Shown in pieces: positions 25,768 through 34,118 of a stretch of DNA of 40,655 nt. The notes under the pieces are model-generated. The model was given only the letters and a program-made list of their open reading frames with translations. It searched no databases and was not told where the DNA came from. The stretch comes from an uncultured Lachnospiraceae bacterium (GTDB lineage Bacteria > Bacillota > Clostridia > Lachnospirales > Lachnospiraceae): assembly GCA_902766365.1 (NCBI GenBank), contig CACXDC010000138.1:1-40655 (forward strand), written 5' to 3'. Position 1 is the stretch's first letter. Each line of letters opens with the position of its first letter. A program made the translations under genes and the position numbers.

Positions 25768-26805
25768 TTACGATGTAAGTATACCATACTTTTCCCGGAA
25801 TTTTTTCAGAAATTCTTTTTTTTCCTGTTCCTGTCTGTTTACCTTGAAAAGCTTCTCCTGATACTTTTCCGGGATCCATGCCTTCCCTGAATTATAATAA
25901 AAATTGGCAATTTTCCAGAATTTTTCAGGATATGCCAGCCGGTAATAAAGCATCCGGTAGTCTTCCTTTTCCAGATGTCTCTCCTTTTCATAGGAAAGAA
26001 GCAGTTCCAAACCGGTACTAAAAGACCAGTCGCTCTTTTCCAGAAGCTTTCTCATAAACAGGTAAATATCTCTCACCGGACTGTCCGGAACACACTTTTC
26101 AAAATTGACCAGATAAAGCCTGCTTCCGGACAGGATCAGATTATGATGCTGATAATCCCCATGGCAGACTACCTGTACAGGCATCTCCTGCCCCTTACAG
26201 TTTTTCCATTCTTCTGTCACAGCCAGTGCCTTTTCAAAAAAACCGGTATAACACTGCATCAGTGCGATCTCAAAATCACTCTTCTGGCTTCTTGTTTTCA
26301 GAAACCGCCATATCTTCTTCAGCTCCCTGTTATGCTTTTCAAACTCCGCTTCCACGTCAGACAGGGATCTGATCTCTGGCAGTCCCTGACAGAGTGCACT
26401 GACCTCATGATAAGAAGCCAGTGTCTGCATGGCACGGGCACAGTCCTCCCGGTCCCTCACATTACATTCCCGGCCATCGAACCAGGTTTTCAGGATATAA
26501 CAGGTTCCATCCACATCCTCTGTCAGAAGTTCCCCTTCCTTATTTCTGATAATGCTCTCTTTATAAGAAAAACCCTTATCCGCAAGAGCATGCAGCAGAG
26601 CATCCTGATAGACACATTTCTCTCTGTAACCTGCATATTCTTTCAGAATCAGGGTTCCTATATCTGTTTCACACAGAATGGCACCACGCCCCTTACAGGT
26701 ACGAAGCACCTCCAATTCATAATTTTCCAGTAAACTGACACATCTGTCATTCACAGTGATTACCCCCTGACGTAAGTCATATCCTATCTTATGAGGGTAA
26801 TCCAT
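25768..26805 (-). CDS. CotS-family spore coat protein (phosphotransferase fold)
   Basis: A 345-residue protein with the APH/choline-kinase fold of the CotS/CotI/YsxE spore coat family. The catalytic-loop motif is HGDYQHHN (215-222), and the later Mg-binding motif is NFEKC (234-238) rather than the usual IDFE/IDFD. An Asn in place of the first Asp suggests weakened or altered kinase activity. Start ATG 26805 has no clear ribosome site and is only 6 bases after the cca stop; GGTAAT and ATTACC flank the start codon and could form a small hairpin. The family is linked to spore coat assembly. Whether this paralogue is a coat component or a kinase is unknown. Confidence 0.82.
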   Translation of the reverse strand: MDYPHKIGYDLRQGVITVNDRCVSLLENYELEVLRTCKGRGAILCETDIGTLILKEYAGYREKCVYQDALLHALADKGFSYKESIIRNKEGELLTEDVDGTCYILKTWFDGRECNVRDREDCARAMQTLASYHEVSALCQGLPEIRSLSDVEAEFEKHNRELKKIWRFLKTRSQKSDFEIALMQCYTGFFEKALAVTEEWKNCKGQEMPVQVVCHGDYQHHNLILSGSRLYLVNFEKCVPDSPVRDIYLFMRKLLEKSDWSFSTGLELLLSYEKERHLEKEDYRMLYYRLAYPEKFWKIANFYYNSGKAWIPEKYQEKLFKVNRQEQEKKEFLKKFREKYGILTS

Positions 26806-26811
26806 AAAGTA

Positions 26812-28161
26812 TTACCGGTTTCGTCTCTCTCCGGCTTCTTTCAGGAGAATCTCTCTCCGGTTCAGCTCCGGGTTCTCTATGACAAGCTGCAGCAGCTCCT
26901 GCAGGACACTGCCAAGCTCTTTGCCCGGCGCATATCCGGTCTCTTCCATCAGATCCTTTCCGTTTACTGCCAGTGTTTTCAGCGATACACACTGCTTTTT
27001 TTCCAGGATTTCCTGATAGATCCGTCCTACTTCCTGCAGATTTTTTTCTTTTTCTTCTATTAAAAAGGTACTCTGGGCCTGCATGTCCGCTTTTTTTACC
27101 TGGAGGAGCAGGGGAAACGCATCCTCTCCCACACGCCACATGGCACGCCGTACCCCTCTTTCATCTGCCGGTATATACTGATCATGGCATCTGACCAGTT
27201 TTTTTACCATATAAACAGTGTCATTATCAAACTTGAGTCTCCGGAGTACCTTTCCCGTAATTTCCTCAGAAACCTGAGGATGTCCGTGAAAGTGATCAAT
27301 GCCCTGTTCATCTGTCTCCTTGCAGGCTGGCTTCCCTATATCATGGAACAGCATGGCAAGACGGAGCACCTTATCTGGAGGAATGGCTTCCATGGCATGG
27401 ATCGTATGCACTCCTACGTTGTAGAGATGATGTGGATTGTGCTGCTCTGTTTCCATGCAAAGGTCAAACTCCGGCAGGATCACTGCTGTGATCCCGGTTT
27501 CATAAGCTGTCAGAAGTTCCTCCGGGTGCATGGAGGTGACAAGCTTCACAAGCTCTACCTGGATCCGCTCTGCACTGATCTTCTTAAGAGTTGGTGCCAG
27601 TTCTGCGATCGCAGTCTTCGTCTTTTCTTCGATCTGATAGCCAAGCTGTGCAGAAAACCGTACCGCCCGCATGATCCGCAGGGCATCCTCTGAGAAACGC
27701 TCTCTGGGGTCTCCGACACAGCGGATCACGCCGTCTGCAATATCCTGCATGCCACCGAAAATATCCACGAGCCCGTTCTGCTCATTGTAAGCCATGGCAT
27801 TGATCGTAAAATCCCTGCGGCGCAGATCCTCTTTCAGGCTTGCTGTAAAGGTTACCTCACTGGGATGTCTGCCATCCTTATAATCCCCGTCAATCCGGTA
27901 GGTCGTAACTTCAAATCCTTCCTTATCCATCATGACAGTCACTGTTCCGTGCTGGATACCGGTATCTACCGTCCGCCGGAACAGCTCCTTGATCTCAAAT
28001 GGGGATGCGGATGTGGTAATATCCCAGTCATTTGGTTTTCTTCCAAGTATCGAATCACGAATACAGCCGCCTACAGCATAAGCTTCGTAGCCGGCTTCCA
28101 TAATCGTATCCAGTATCTCTTTCACCCTTTCAGGCAATTCGATCATGGTTGTATTCTGCAT
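26812..28161 (-). CDS. cca: CCA tRNA nucleotidyltransferase with HD domain
   Basis: A 449-residue enzyme that adds or repairs the 3' CCA of tRNAs. The head domain has GGCIRD (31-36) and the catalytic carboxylates DWD (45-47), followed by RRDFTINAMAY and the basic ERFSEDALRIMRAVRF. The middle part contains an HD-type domain (HDIGKP near residue 270), so it is the class II CCA enzyme with a phosphohydrolase domain seen in Firmicutes. It lies 15 bases after proS and is in the same direction, consistent with an operon for tRNA functions. GGAAGGAATC precedes ATG 28161. Confidence 0.95.
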   Translation of the reverse strand: MQNTTMIELPERVKEILDTIMEAGYEAYAVGGCIRDSILGRKPNDWDITTSASPFEIKELFRRTVDTGIQHGTVTVMMDKEGFEVTTYRIDGDYKDGRHPSEVTFTASLKEDLRRRDFTINAMAYNEQNGLVDIFGGMQDIADGVIRCVGDPRERFSEDALRIMRAVRFSAQLGYQIEEKTKTAIAELAPTLKKISAERIQVELVKLVTSMHPEELLTAYETGITAVILPEFDLCMETEQHNPHHLYNVGVHTIHAMEAIPPDKVLRLAMLFHDIGKPACKETDEQGIDHFHGHPQVSEEITGKVLRRLKFDNDTVYMVKKLVRCHDQYIPADERGVRRAMWRVGEDAFPLLLQVKKADMQAQSTFLIEEKEKNLQEVGRIYQEILEKKQCVSLKTLAVNGKDLMEETGYAPGKELGSVLQELLQLVIENPELNRREILLKEAGERRNR

Positions 28162-28176
28162 GATTCCTTCCTTCTT

Positions 28177-29607
28177 TTAATAAGCTCTGCCCCAGTAAAC
28201 CATCTTCTTGGCAGGCTTTCCACAATATGCACATTTGTCGGACAAGCATTCCTGATGGAATGGCATACATCTGCTGGAAACGCTCATCTTATCCTTGATC
28301 TCTTCCTCACAGGCTCTCTCACCACACCACATAGCCTTAACAAATCCCGACTTTTCTGCAAAGATCTTTTCAAATTCTTCTCTGTTTGTAGCTACATAGG
28401 TATGGCTTTCCAGATGCTTTCTTGCCTTTGCAAGCATATCTGCCTGTACCTGGTCAAGAAGCTCACCTACTTTGCTCTCCAGCTCATCCAGTGCCACTTC
28501 GATCTTCTCGCCATTATCACGACGGCAGATCACACATTTACCGGCCTCGATATCCTTCGGTCCGATCTCCACACGGAGCGGAATACCACGCATCTCCTGC
28601 TCAGAGAACTTCCATCCGGGACTCTTGTCAGAGTCATCTACCTTTACCTTGAAGCCCTTTAATCTGTCTCTCAGTTCATAAGCCTTGTCAAGAACGCCTT
28701 CCTTTTTCTGCTGGATCGGGATGATCATAACCTGTGTCGGTGCGATCTTTGGAGGCAGCACCAGACCGGAATCATCTCCGTGTACCATGATGATCGCTCC
28801 GATGATTCTGGTAGACATTCCCCATGATGTCTGATAAACATATTTCAGCTTATTATCCTTATCTGTAAACTGGATGCCGAAAGCCTTTGCGAAGCCGTCA
28901 CCAAAGTTGTGGCTGGTTCCGGACTGCAGTGCCTTACCATCGTGCATCAGTGCCTCGATCGTATAAGTAGCTTCTGCACCTGCAAATTTTTCTTTCTCTG
29001 TCTTACGTCCCTTAACAACCGGGATTGCCAGGACTTCCTCACAGAAATCAGCATATACATTCAGCATCTGCTCGGTTCTTGCTTCTGCTTCCTCTGCTGT
29101 CGCATGAGCCGTATGTCCTTCCTGCCAGAGAAATTCTCTGGAACGCAGGAAAGGTCTTGTCTCCTTTTCCCAGCGCACAACGCTGCACCACTGGTTATAA
29201 ACCTTGGGAAGATCTCTGTAGGAATGGATATCTCCCTTATAGAAATCACAGAATAATGTCTCGGAAGTAGGTCTGACGCACATTCTTTCCTGCAGGGGAG
29301 TCAGTCCGCCATGAGTTACCCAGGCTACCTCGGGAGCAAACCCTTCTACATGATCCTTTTCCTTATTTAAAAGGCTCTCCGGAATAAACATGGGCATGTA
29401 AACATTCTCTACTCCGGTTGCCTTGAATCTTTCATCTAACTGTCTCTGGATATTTTCCCAGATCGCATAACCTGCAGGCTTGATCACCATACATCCCTTT
29501 ACATTGGAATAATCGATCAGCTCCGCTTTCTTGACCACATCCGTATACCACTGGGCGAAATCTTCACTCATGGATGTGATCGCTTCGACTAACTTCTTCT
29601 CAGCCAT
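28177..29607 (-). CDS. proS: Prolyl-tRNA synthetase, short archaeal/eukaryote-like type
   Basis: A 476-residue class II synthetase that charges tRNA-Pro. Motif 2 and class II core elements ([25 protein letters not shown]) are present. The length is that of the ~480-residue archaeal/eukaryote-type ProRS without the bacterial editing insertion, and the C-terminus has the ProS-C zinc-like domain (CDKC-like CLSDKCAYC and ending GRAY). Such enzymes are common in Clostridia. The gene is preceded by a T-box leader, so expression depends on tRNA-Pro charging. AAGGAGAAAAAG precedes ATG 29607. It is followed by cca. Confidence 0.96.
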   Translation of the reverse strand: MAEKKLVEAITSMSEDFAQWYTDVVKKAELIDYSNVKGCMVIKPAGYAIWENIQRQLDERFKATGVENVYMPMFIPESLLNKEKDHVEGFAPEVAWVTHGGLTPLQERMCVRPTSETLFCDFYKGDIHSYRDLPKVYNQWCSVVRWEKETRPFLRSREFLWQEGHTAHATAEEAEARTEQMLNVYADFCEEVLAIPVVKGRKTEKEKFAGAEATYTIEALMHDGKALQSGTSHNFGDGFAKAFGIQFTDKDNKLKYVYQTSWGMSTRIIGAIIMVHGDDSGLVLPPKIAPTQVMIIPIQQKKEGVLDKAYELRDRLKGFKVKVDDSDKSPGWKFSEQEMRGIPLRVEIGPKDIEAGKCVICRRDNGEKIEVALDELESKVGELLDQVQADMLAKARKHLESHTYVATNREEFEKIFAEKSGFVKAMWCGERACEEEIKDKMSVSSRCMPFHQECLSDKCAYCGKPAKKMVYWGRAY

Positions 29608-29677
29608 TCTTTTTCTCCTTTTCTCTGTGTTTTCTGCTCTGTCAGGCTGCCTGTGGCGCCTTTCCGCTTACTTTGTC

Positions 29678-29930
29678 AAAAAAGGGTGGTACACCTTCTT
29701 CCACCCCGATCAGGGACCGGAATCCGGCGGTACCACCCTACTTAATGCTGTAACATTCTCTTTTCATACCGTTATCGCCGGTGCTACGCTGTACTTTCAT
29801 ACAGAGCTCCAAGGCAGGTTCGGGATCCTTGCTCATAAAGATCTTTCAGCACCCGCTTTTCCACCGGGGATCTTCTCTCTGAAAGGCGCCTATCCGTACT
29901 AACCCTCTTCATCGCCGCTTTTATTCAGTT
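29678..29930 (-). promoter_or_regulatory. T-box riboswitch of proS (tRNA-Pro sensing)
   Basis: On the minus strand the T-box core AGGGTGGTACCGCC (29739-29726) is present, followed by a terminator in which GGGTGGTAC pairs with GTACCACCC and is followed by TTTTTT (29692-29678). In a T-box the core alternates between this terminator and an antiterminator bound by the acceptor end of uncharged tRNA. Upstream is a long structured stem I with an AGAGAGAAGA region. A proline codon CCT (29818-29816, in GAACCTGCC) is a plausible specifier for tRNA-Pro. The 253 bases of leader and terminator are typical. The specifier position is inference. Confidence 0.85.
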
Positions 29931-29936
29931 GCTTTG

Positions 29937-29965
29937 ATTTTAGGAAAATTTTTTATTTTTGTCAA
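29937..29965 (-). promoter_or_regulatory. Promoter of the proS T-box transcript, overlapping the upstream stop codon
   Basis: On the minus strand TTGACA (29965-29960), a 17-base spacer and TAAAAT (29942-29937). The first three bases of the -10 are the TAA stop of the O-antigen ligase-like gene. Start is near 29930. Confidence 0.75.
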
Positions 29966-31541
29966 GCCTGCGCTCCATAGCCCGTTCCATTCCCATAAGC
30001 AGGAAAACATAGGGAAAACTGAGTACCTGTGAAAAGCTGATCAGATTATGGATCAGATATCCGGTCACACAGGCTGCCGGAATATAAAAAGCAGTATCTT
30101 CCTTTGCTCTGATCATACATCTTCTGATAAAGGCAGCCATCATCGCATAATAGAGTATCACCCCGGTGATACCCGTATTTACCAGAGTTGTGATCAGTTC
30201 ATTGTGCGCATTGGTCAGCCTGGCTGTCCCGAAATTTTCATAAAGATAACCGGTAAGTTCCGGGATGGAATACGCACAGGCACTGAAGCAGTCAGGTCCT
30301 GCTCCAAAAAGCTTCTGCAGCAATGGCAGTTCCCTGAAAATCCGGATTCCGGTGATCATGGAAGCACCTCTTCCATTTCCCCAGTTCTCATCAAAGGTAA
30401 AGAGGCTTCCAAGCCCTGCCTGATCGATTCCCAGCAGTCTCCCTGACATATACATAGTGACAGTCACCGGAAAGAAAAGGATCATAAAGCAGATGACACC
30501 AAGCAGAATCCCTCTTAAGAGAGTCGTGCCCGCCTGGCTTTCCCGCCTGCTCCGCATGTGGCAGAAAAAGCCAAGAGCCATGGCGATCACACAGATCCAC
30601 ATCCCATTTTCTGGATCCAGCAGCCTACTGCTCAGTTCGTCCAGTTCATAATTGAACCGCCCCGGCAGACATTCACGAAGCTCACCGCTTATGATCATGC
30701 CTGCTCCTATTGTAATGAGAAAAATGGGGATCTGCATCATATGTATTTTCTTCCCCAGTGTTACCATGGTAAAAAACAGAAATTCGGTCACGATCACCAG
30801 AAAGATACTGTTGCTTCCCTGACTGAATGCTGCCGTGAAAACAAGACACAGCAGTAAGACCGCCAAAAATTCCCCGATCAGTCCCTTCCCAACGTCAGGA
30901 TATGGATCCTCCGTCCGTGTACTCCACAGAAAATACATGGAAAATCCGATCGGTGCGATAACAGAAAAATAACCACAAAACCAGTTGATATTACCGAGTG
31001 TGGAAATAAACTCTCCTCCTGCAGCTTCCTGGAACGGCAGATATACAGAGAACCGGTTTAAAATCCCAAGTAAAAATACCAGACAGGATGCCGTGACCGG
31101 TGCTGCATATATTTTAACAGTAGCTTTCCAGAATCCCCCGATCAGGAAATAAATAAGACAAAGAAGCAGGATCGTGGCAAATCCCATATACCAGCCTTCT
31201 GTTCCGAAAAAAGCTTCTCTCCGGTAGTCTGAAAATGCAAATGATACAAATGCTTCGGAAAGATAAAGCAGCACCAGAAGATCAACACCTGAAACCTTTT
31301 CAAATGAAAAAAGATAGATCCGCTCCCCCTTTTTCTTTTCCCTGACCCGTATCAGCAGTATAATACCTGCCAGGATCAGTAAAAGGATCACGGCTGCTAT
31401 TGTTACGTAAAAGAAAAAATGATACTTGGCTTCTCCCAGATCTGTATACCCATTTTTCATATAAAATGGATACAGTACAAACATGATCAGCATATATGCG
31501 GTCGCCAGCAGATTACCTGCCTTCATCACCTGTTGTTTCAT
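29940..31541 (-). CDS. O-antigen ligase/polymerase-like membrane protein (Wzy_C family)
   Basis: A 533-residue integral membrane protein with about 12 hydrophobic spans. A large extracytoplasmic loop near the C-terminal half contains the conserved pattern NAHNELITTLVNTGITGVIL, typical of the O-antigen ligase/Wzy family. The family polymerises or transfers surface glycans; substrate is unknown here and no glycosyltransferase genes are nearby. I chose ATG 31541 (MKQQVMK), with GGGGGAATTCC upstream; the longer frame starts at a TTG (31568). The 5' end overlaps the AI-2E-like gene by 29 bases, suggesting co-transcription. The last codon overlaps the proS promoter. Confidence 0.85.
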   Translation of the reverse strand: MKQQVMKAGNLLATAYMLIMFVLYPFYMKNGYTDLGEAKYHFFFYVTIAAVILLLILAGIILLIRVREKKKGERIYLFSFEKVSGVDLLVLLYLSEAFVSFAFSDYRREAFFGTEGWYMGFATILLLCLIYFLIGGFWKATVKIYAAPVTASCLVFLLGILNRFSVYLPFQEAAGGEFISTLGNINWFCGYFSVIAPIGFSMYFLWSTRTEDPYPDVGKGLIGEFLAVLLLCLVFTAAFSQGSNSIFLVIVTEFLFFTMVTLGKKIHMMQIPIFLITIGAGMIISGELRECLPGRFNYELDELSSRLLDPENGMWICVIAMALGFFCHMRSRRESQAGTTLLRGILLGVICFMILFFPVTVTMYMSGRLLGIDQAGLGSLFTFDENWGNGRGASMITGIRIFRELPLLQKLFGAGPDCFSACAYSIPELTGYLYENFGTARLTNAHNELITTLVNTGITGVILYYAMMAAFIRRCMIRAKEDTAFYIPAACVTGYLIHNLISFSQVLSFPYVFLLMGMERAMERRLDKNKKFS

Positions 31542-32610
31542 CAGGAATTCCCCCGTCCTTTTCCCCAAATAGATACTTCCAGCTTTCGCAGAGTATCACA
31601 AGCCCTATCGGCCCTTTTATCATACCAAATACACCGAATAATTTCACCCCTGCAAATATGGAAAACAAAATCCCTACCGGCCAGATCCCAACCTTATCAC
31701 CGATCAGCCTTGGTTCCAGAAACTCCCTGAGCAGTGCACAGGCTGCATATAGCAGCAAAATGATCCCTGCACTTACATATTCTTCATGCAGGATACGGAT
31801 GATCGCCAGCGGAATCAGCATAATTCCTGTTCCTATGAAGGGAAGCATATCCATAAATCCCGTCAGTGCACCGTAAAAGATACTGCTCTTCACACCGACC
31901 GCAGACAACACTGCCGCACACAGAGTACCAATCAGAAGCAGTATGACCAGTTGTGCCCTTACATAGGTTTTCAGATAATGGATCACCTTTCCCGCCACTG
32001 CAAAAAATCCTTTCAGTTCACCGACCTTACCTAATCCCTCTGCCATCTGCTCATAATCCTTCAGGATCAGAAAAACTGCGATCATAGTGACTACCAGAAA
32101 AGAGATCGTCCCTGCAGCTCCCTTTACCCAGGGCAATGATCTTCCAAGAAGTCCGGGAAACAGATTGATCCTGCAGAAATCTGCAATGGCATTCCCAATT
32201 CCAAGATTTTCCTCAAGATATACACAGCAATTCTGTAAAATCTTACTGCATTCACCTTCAAACTCTGCAAAGCTCTCCCTGAAACGATAGCAGCATTCCA
32301 GCACTGAATAACCGATCCCCATTAACACCAGAAATAAAATTCCTATCAGAACCAGCAGAAGAAAGGATGCCAGGATACTTTTCTTCACACGGAAAGGCAG
32401 TTTCCCTGCCATTCTGTGCATCAGCACTGAAATACAGAAAGCTACCAGAAAGGGAGAAAACAGCGGACTGATAAACCTCATAAAAAGATAAACCCCTGCT
32501 GTGATCAGTGCAAAAAATATATAATTTTTCTGCTTCTCTGTAAAATCCGTCTTCTTCAAAAAAACACCCACACTTTCTTTTTCTCTACAGATAGTGTGGA
32601 TGTTTTCCAT
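31513..32610 (-). CDS. AI-2E family transporter (YtvI-like)
   Basis: A 365-residue membrane protein with the 8-span AI-2E layout: hydrophobic pairs at about 28-75, a middle loop (about 95-150) and later spans, with LVAFCISVLMHRM and GFMDMLPFIGTGIMLIPL as family signatures. Members transport small molecules or act in sporulation (YtvI), so autoinducer-2 export cannot be assumed. ATG 32610 has no recognisable ribosome site. It is followed within 8 bases by a strong terminator hairpin (32558-32602), which would be the first 18 codons of the frame. The true start may lie downstream of it (for example TTG 32559), or the hairpin attenuates the gene. Confidence 0.8.
   Translation of the reverse strand: MENIHTICREKESVGVFLKKTDFTEKQKNYIFFALITAGVYLFMRFISPLFSPFLVAFCISVLMHRMAGKLPFRVKKSILASFLLLVLIGILFLVLMGIGYSVLECCYRFRESFAEFEGECSKILQNCCVYLEENLGIGNAIADFCRINLFPGLLGRSLPWVKGAAGTISFLVVTMIAVFLILKDYEQMAEGLGKVGELKGFFAVAGKVIHYLKTYVRAQLVILLLIGTLCAAVLSAVGVKSSIFYGALTGFMDMLPFIGTGIMLIPLAIIRILHEEYVSAGIILLLYAACALLREFLEPRLIGDKVGIWPVGILFSIFAGVKLFGVFGMIKGPIGLVILCESWKYLFGEKDGGIPDETTGDEGR
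32558..32602 (-). terminator. Intrinsic terminator after the RluA-type gene, inside the AI-2E frame
   Basis: On the minus strand CATCCACACT pairs with AGTGTGGGTG (10 bp with one G-U), loop of 18 bases, followed by TTTTTTT. It lies 28 bases downstream of the RluA-type gene stop but inside the annotated 5' end of the AI-2E-like reading frame. Confidence 0.75.
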
Positions 32611-32629
32611 GAAAATATGAGACGATTAT

Positions 32630-33352
32630 TTAAATTCCATTTCCAAAAAAGGGAAGAAAAATCTCTTCCTCCGGCATCCGCTCAAACCTCACATTTTTTC
32701 CTGTCGCCGGATGGATAAACTGCAGCCGGAATGCACAGAGTGCAACATTTTTCACTCCGATCTGCCGGCTGAACTCCTTATCTTCTTCACTTCCATATTT
32801 ACTGTCACCAAGGAGCGGCATCCCCGCATGAGCCATCTGTACCCGTATCTGATGATGCCTGCCGGTAAACAGTTCAATCTCCATCAGTGAGATCTCCTCC
32901 TGCATCTCCAGAGCCATCAGTGTGTTCACGCAGCGATAGGAAAGTCTGGCTTTCTTTGCCTGTGGGAAATCCTCTGCTACAATACTGGACATATTGGTTT
33001 TTCCGTCCTTATACAGATAATCACAGAGTGTATCCTTTTCCTTCTCCGGCCGTCCATAAATCACGGCATAGTAATATTTATGCAGCTTTCCTTCTGCAAT
33101 CTGGCGGCTTAAGGAAGCAGCCGTCTCCTTTGTCTTACCAAATACAAGAATCCCCGCTACCGGCTGATCCAGTCTGTGCACCAGACCAAGGTATGGCTCT
33201 CCCTTTCCCCTGTACTGCGGCTGACCGGAGAGATAATTTTTTAATTCGCTGACCATATCCTGCTGCCCGAGCCTCGCTGTCTGAGTGGCAATCCCCGCAG
33301 GCTTGTAAGCAACCAGAATATCACTGTCCTCATAAACAATATATTTTTTCAT
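32630..33352 (-). CDS. RluA-family pseudouridine synthase
   Basis: A 240-residue enzyme that isomerises uridine to pseudouridine in rRNA or tRNA. The catalytic motif is HRLDQPVAGILVF with the essential Asp in HRLD, and the later motif is GRHHQIRVQMAHAG. There is no S4 domain, so it is the short form of the family. The RNA target cannot be assigned. It follows the response-regulator gene by 31 bases, possibly in the same transcript. AAGG is 12 bases upstream of ATG 33352. A strong terminator follows. Confidence 0.9.
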   Translation of the reverse strand: MKKYIVYEDSDILVAYKPAGIATQTARLGQQDMVSELKNYLSGQPQYRGKGEPYLGLVHRLDQPVAGILVFGKTKETAASLSRQIAEGKLHKYYYAVIYGRPEKEKDTLCDYLYKDGKTNMSSIVAEDFPQAKKARLSYRCVNTLMALEMQEEISLMEIELFTGRHHQIRVQMAHAGMPLLGDSKYGSEEDKEFSRQIGVKNVALCAFRLQFIHPATGKNVRFERMPEEEIFLPFFGNGI

Positions 33353-33383
33353 ATGCGCTGTGCCTTAAAATATGATTTCATTT

Positions 33384-34073
33384 TTATACTTTAAACCGAT
33401 ATCCAACTCCCCAGATCGTCTCAATATACTGGGGCTTTGCCGAATCATATTCGATCTTTTCACGGATCTTCTTGATGTGGACTGTAACGGTAGCAATATC
33501 TCCGATGGAATCCATATCCCAGATCTCACGGAACAGTTCTTCTTTGGTATAAACATGATTCGGATGCTCTGCAAGGAACGTGAGCAGATCAAATTCTTTA
33601 CCGGTAAATGCCTTTTCCACACCATCTACGATAACTCTTCTTGCTGTCTTGTCGATCCTGAGCCCCCGGATCTCAATGATATCATTCGGTTTCTGTCCTG
33701 ATCCAACCAGTCTGTCATATCTTGCCATATGTGCTTTGACCCGGGCTACCAGTTCACTTGGACTGAAGGGTTTTGTCATATAATCATCTGCGCCAAGACC
33801 GAGACCTCTGATCTTATCAATATCATCTTTCTTGGCTGATACCATAATGATCGGTATATTTTTCACCTCACGGATCTTCTTACAGATTTCAAATCCGTCG
33901 ATACCGGGCAGCATCAGATCCAGCACGATCAGATCAAATTCTTCTTCCAGTGCTGTCTTTAATCCTTCATCTCCCGTGTTCTTAATAATTACCTCGAACC
34001 CGCTCAGTTCCAGATAATCTTTCTCGAGATCTGCAATCGCTTCTTCATCTTCAATAATCAAGATCCTGCTCAT
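33384..34073 (-). CDS. OmpR/PhoB-family response regulator
   Basis: A 229-residue regulator with receiver domain (1-118) and winged-helix DNA-binding domain (about 130-229). Phosphoacceptor Asp52 in LDLMLPG, acidic pair Glu8-Asp9, conserved Lys in YMTKPFSPSEL. The wHTH ends in GVGYRF. It is 45 bases downstream of its kinase gene, a kinase-first order. AGGAGGACAT precedes ATG 34073. The kinase layout resembles cell-envelope or stress sensors such as those found widely in Clostridia, but no targets can be read here. Confidence 0.95.
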   Translation of the reverse strand: MSRILIIEDEEAIADLEKDYLELSGFEVIIKNTGDEGLKTALEEEFDLIVLDLMLPGIDGFEICKKIREVKNIPIIMVSAKKDDIDKIRGLGLGADDYMTKPFSPSELVARVKAHMARYDRLVGSGQKPNDIIEIRGLRIDKTARRVIVDGVEKAFTGKEFDLLTFLAEHPNHVYTKEELFREIWDMDSIGDIATVTVHIKKIREKIEYDSAKPQYIETIWGVGYRFKV

Positions 34074-34118
34074 AAAAATGTCCTCCTGCTCTTTTGTTCT
34101 CTTTCTCTATGATAAATA

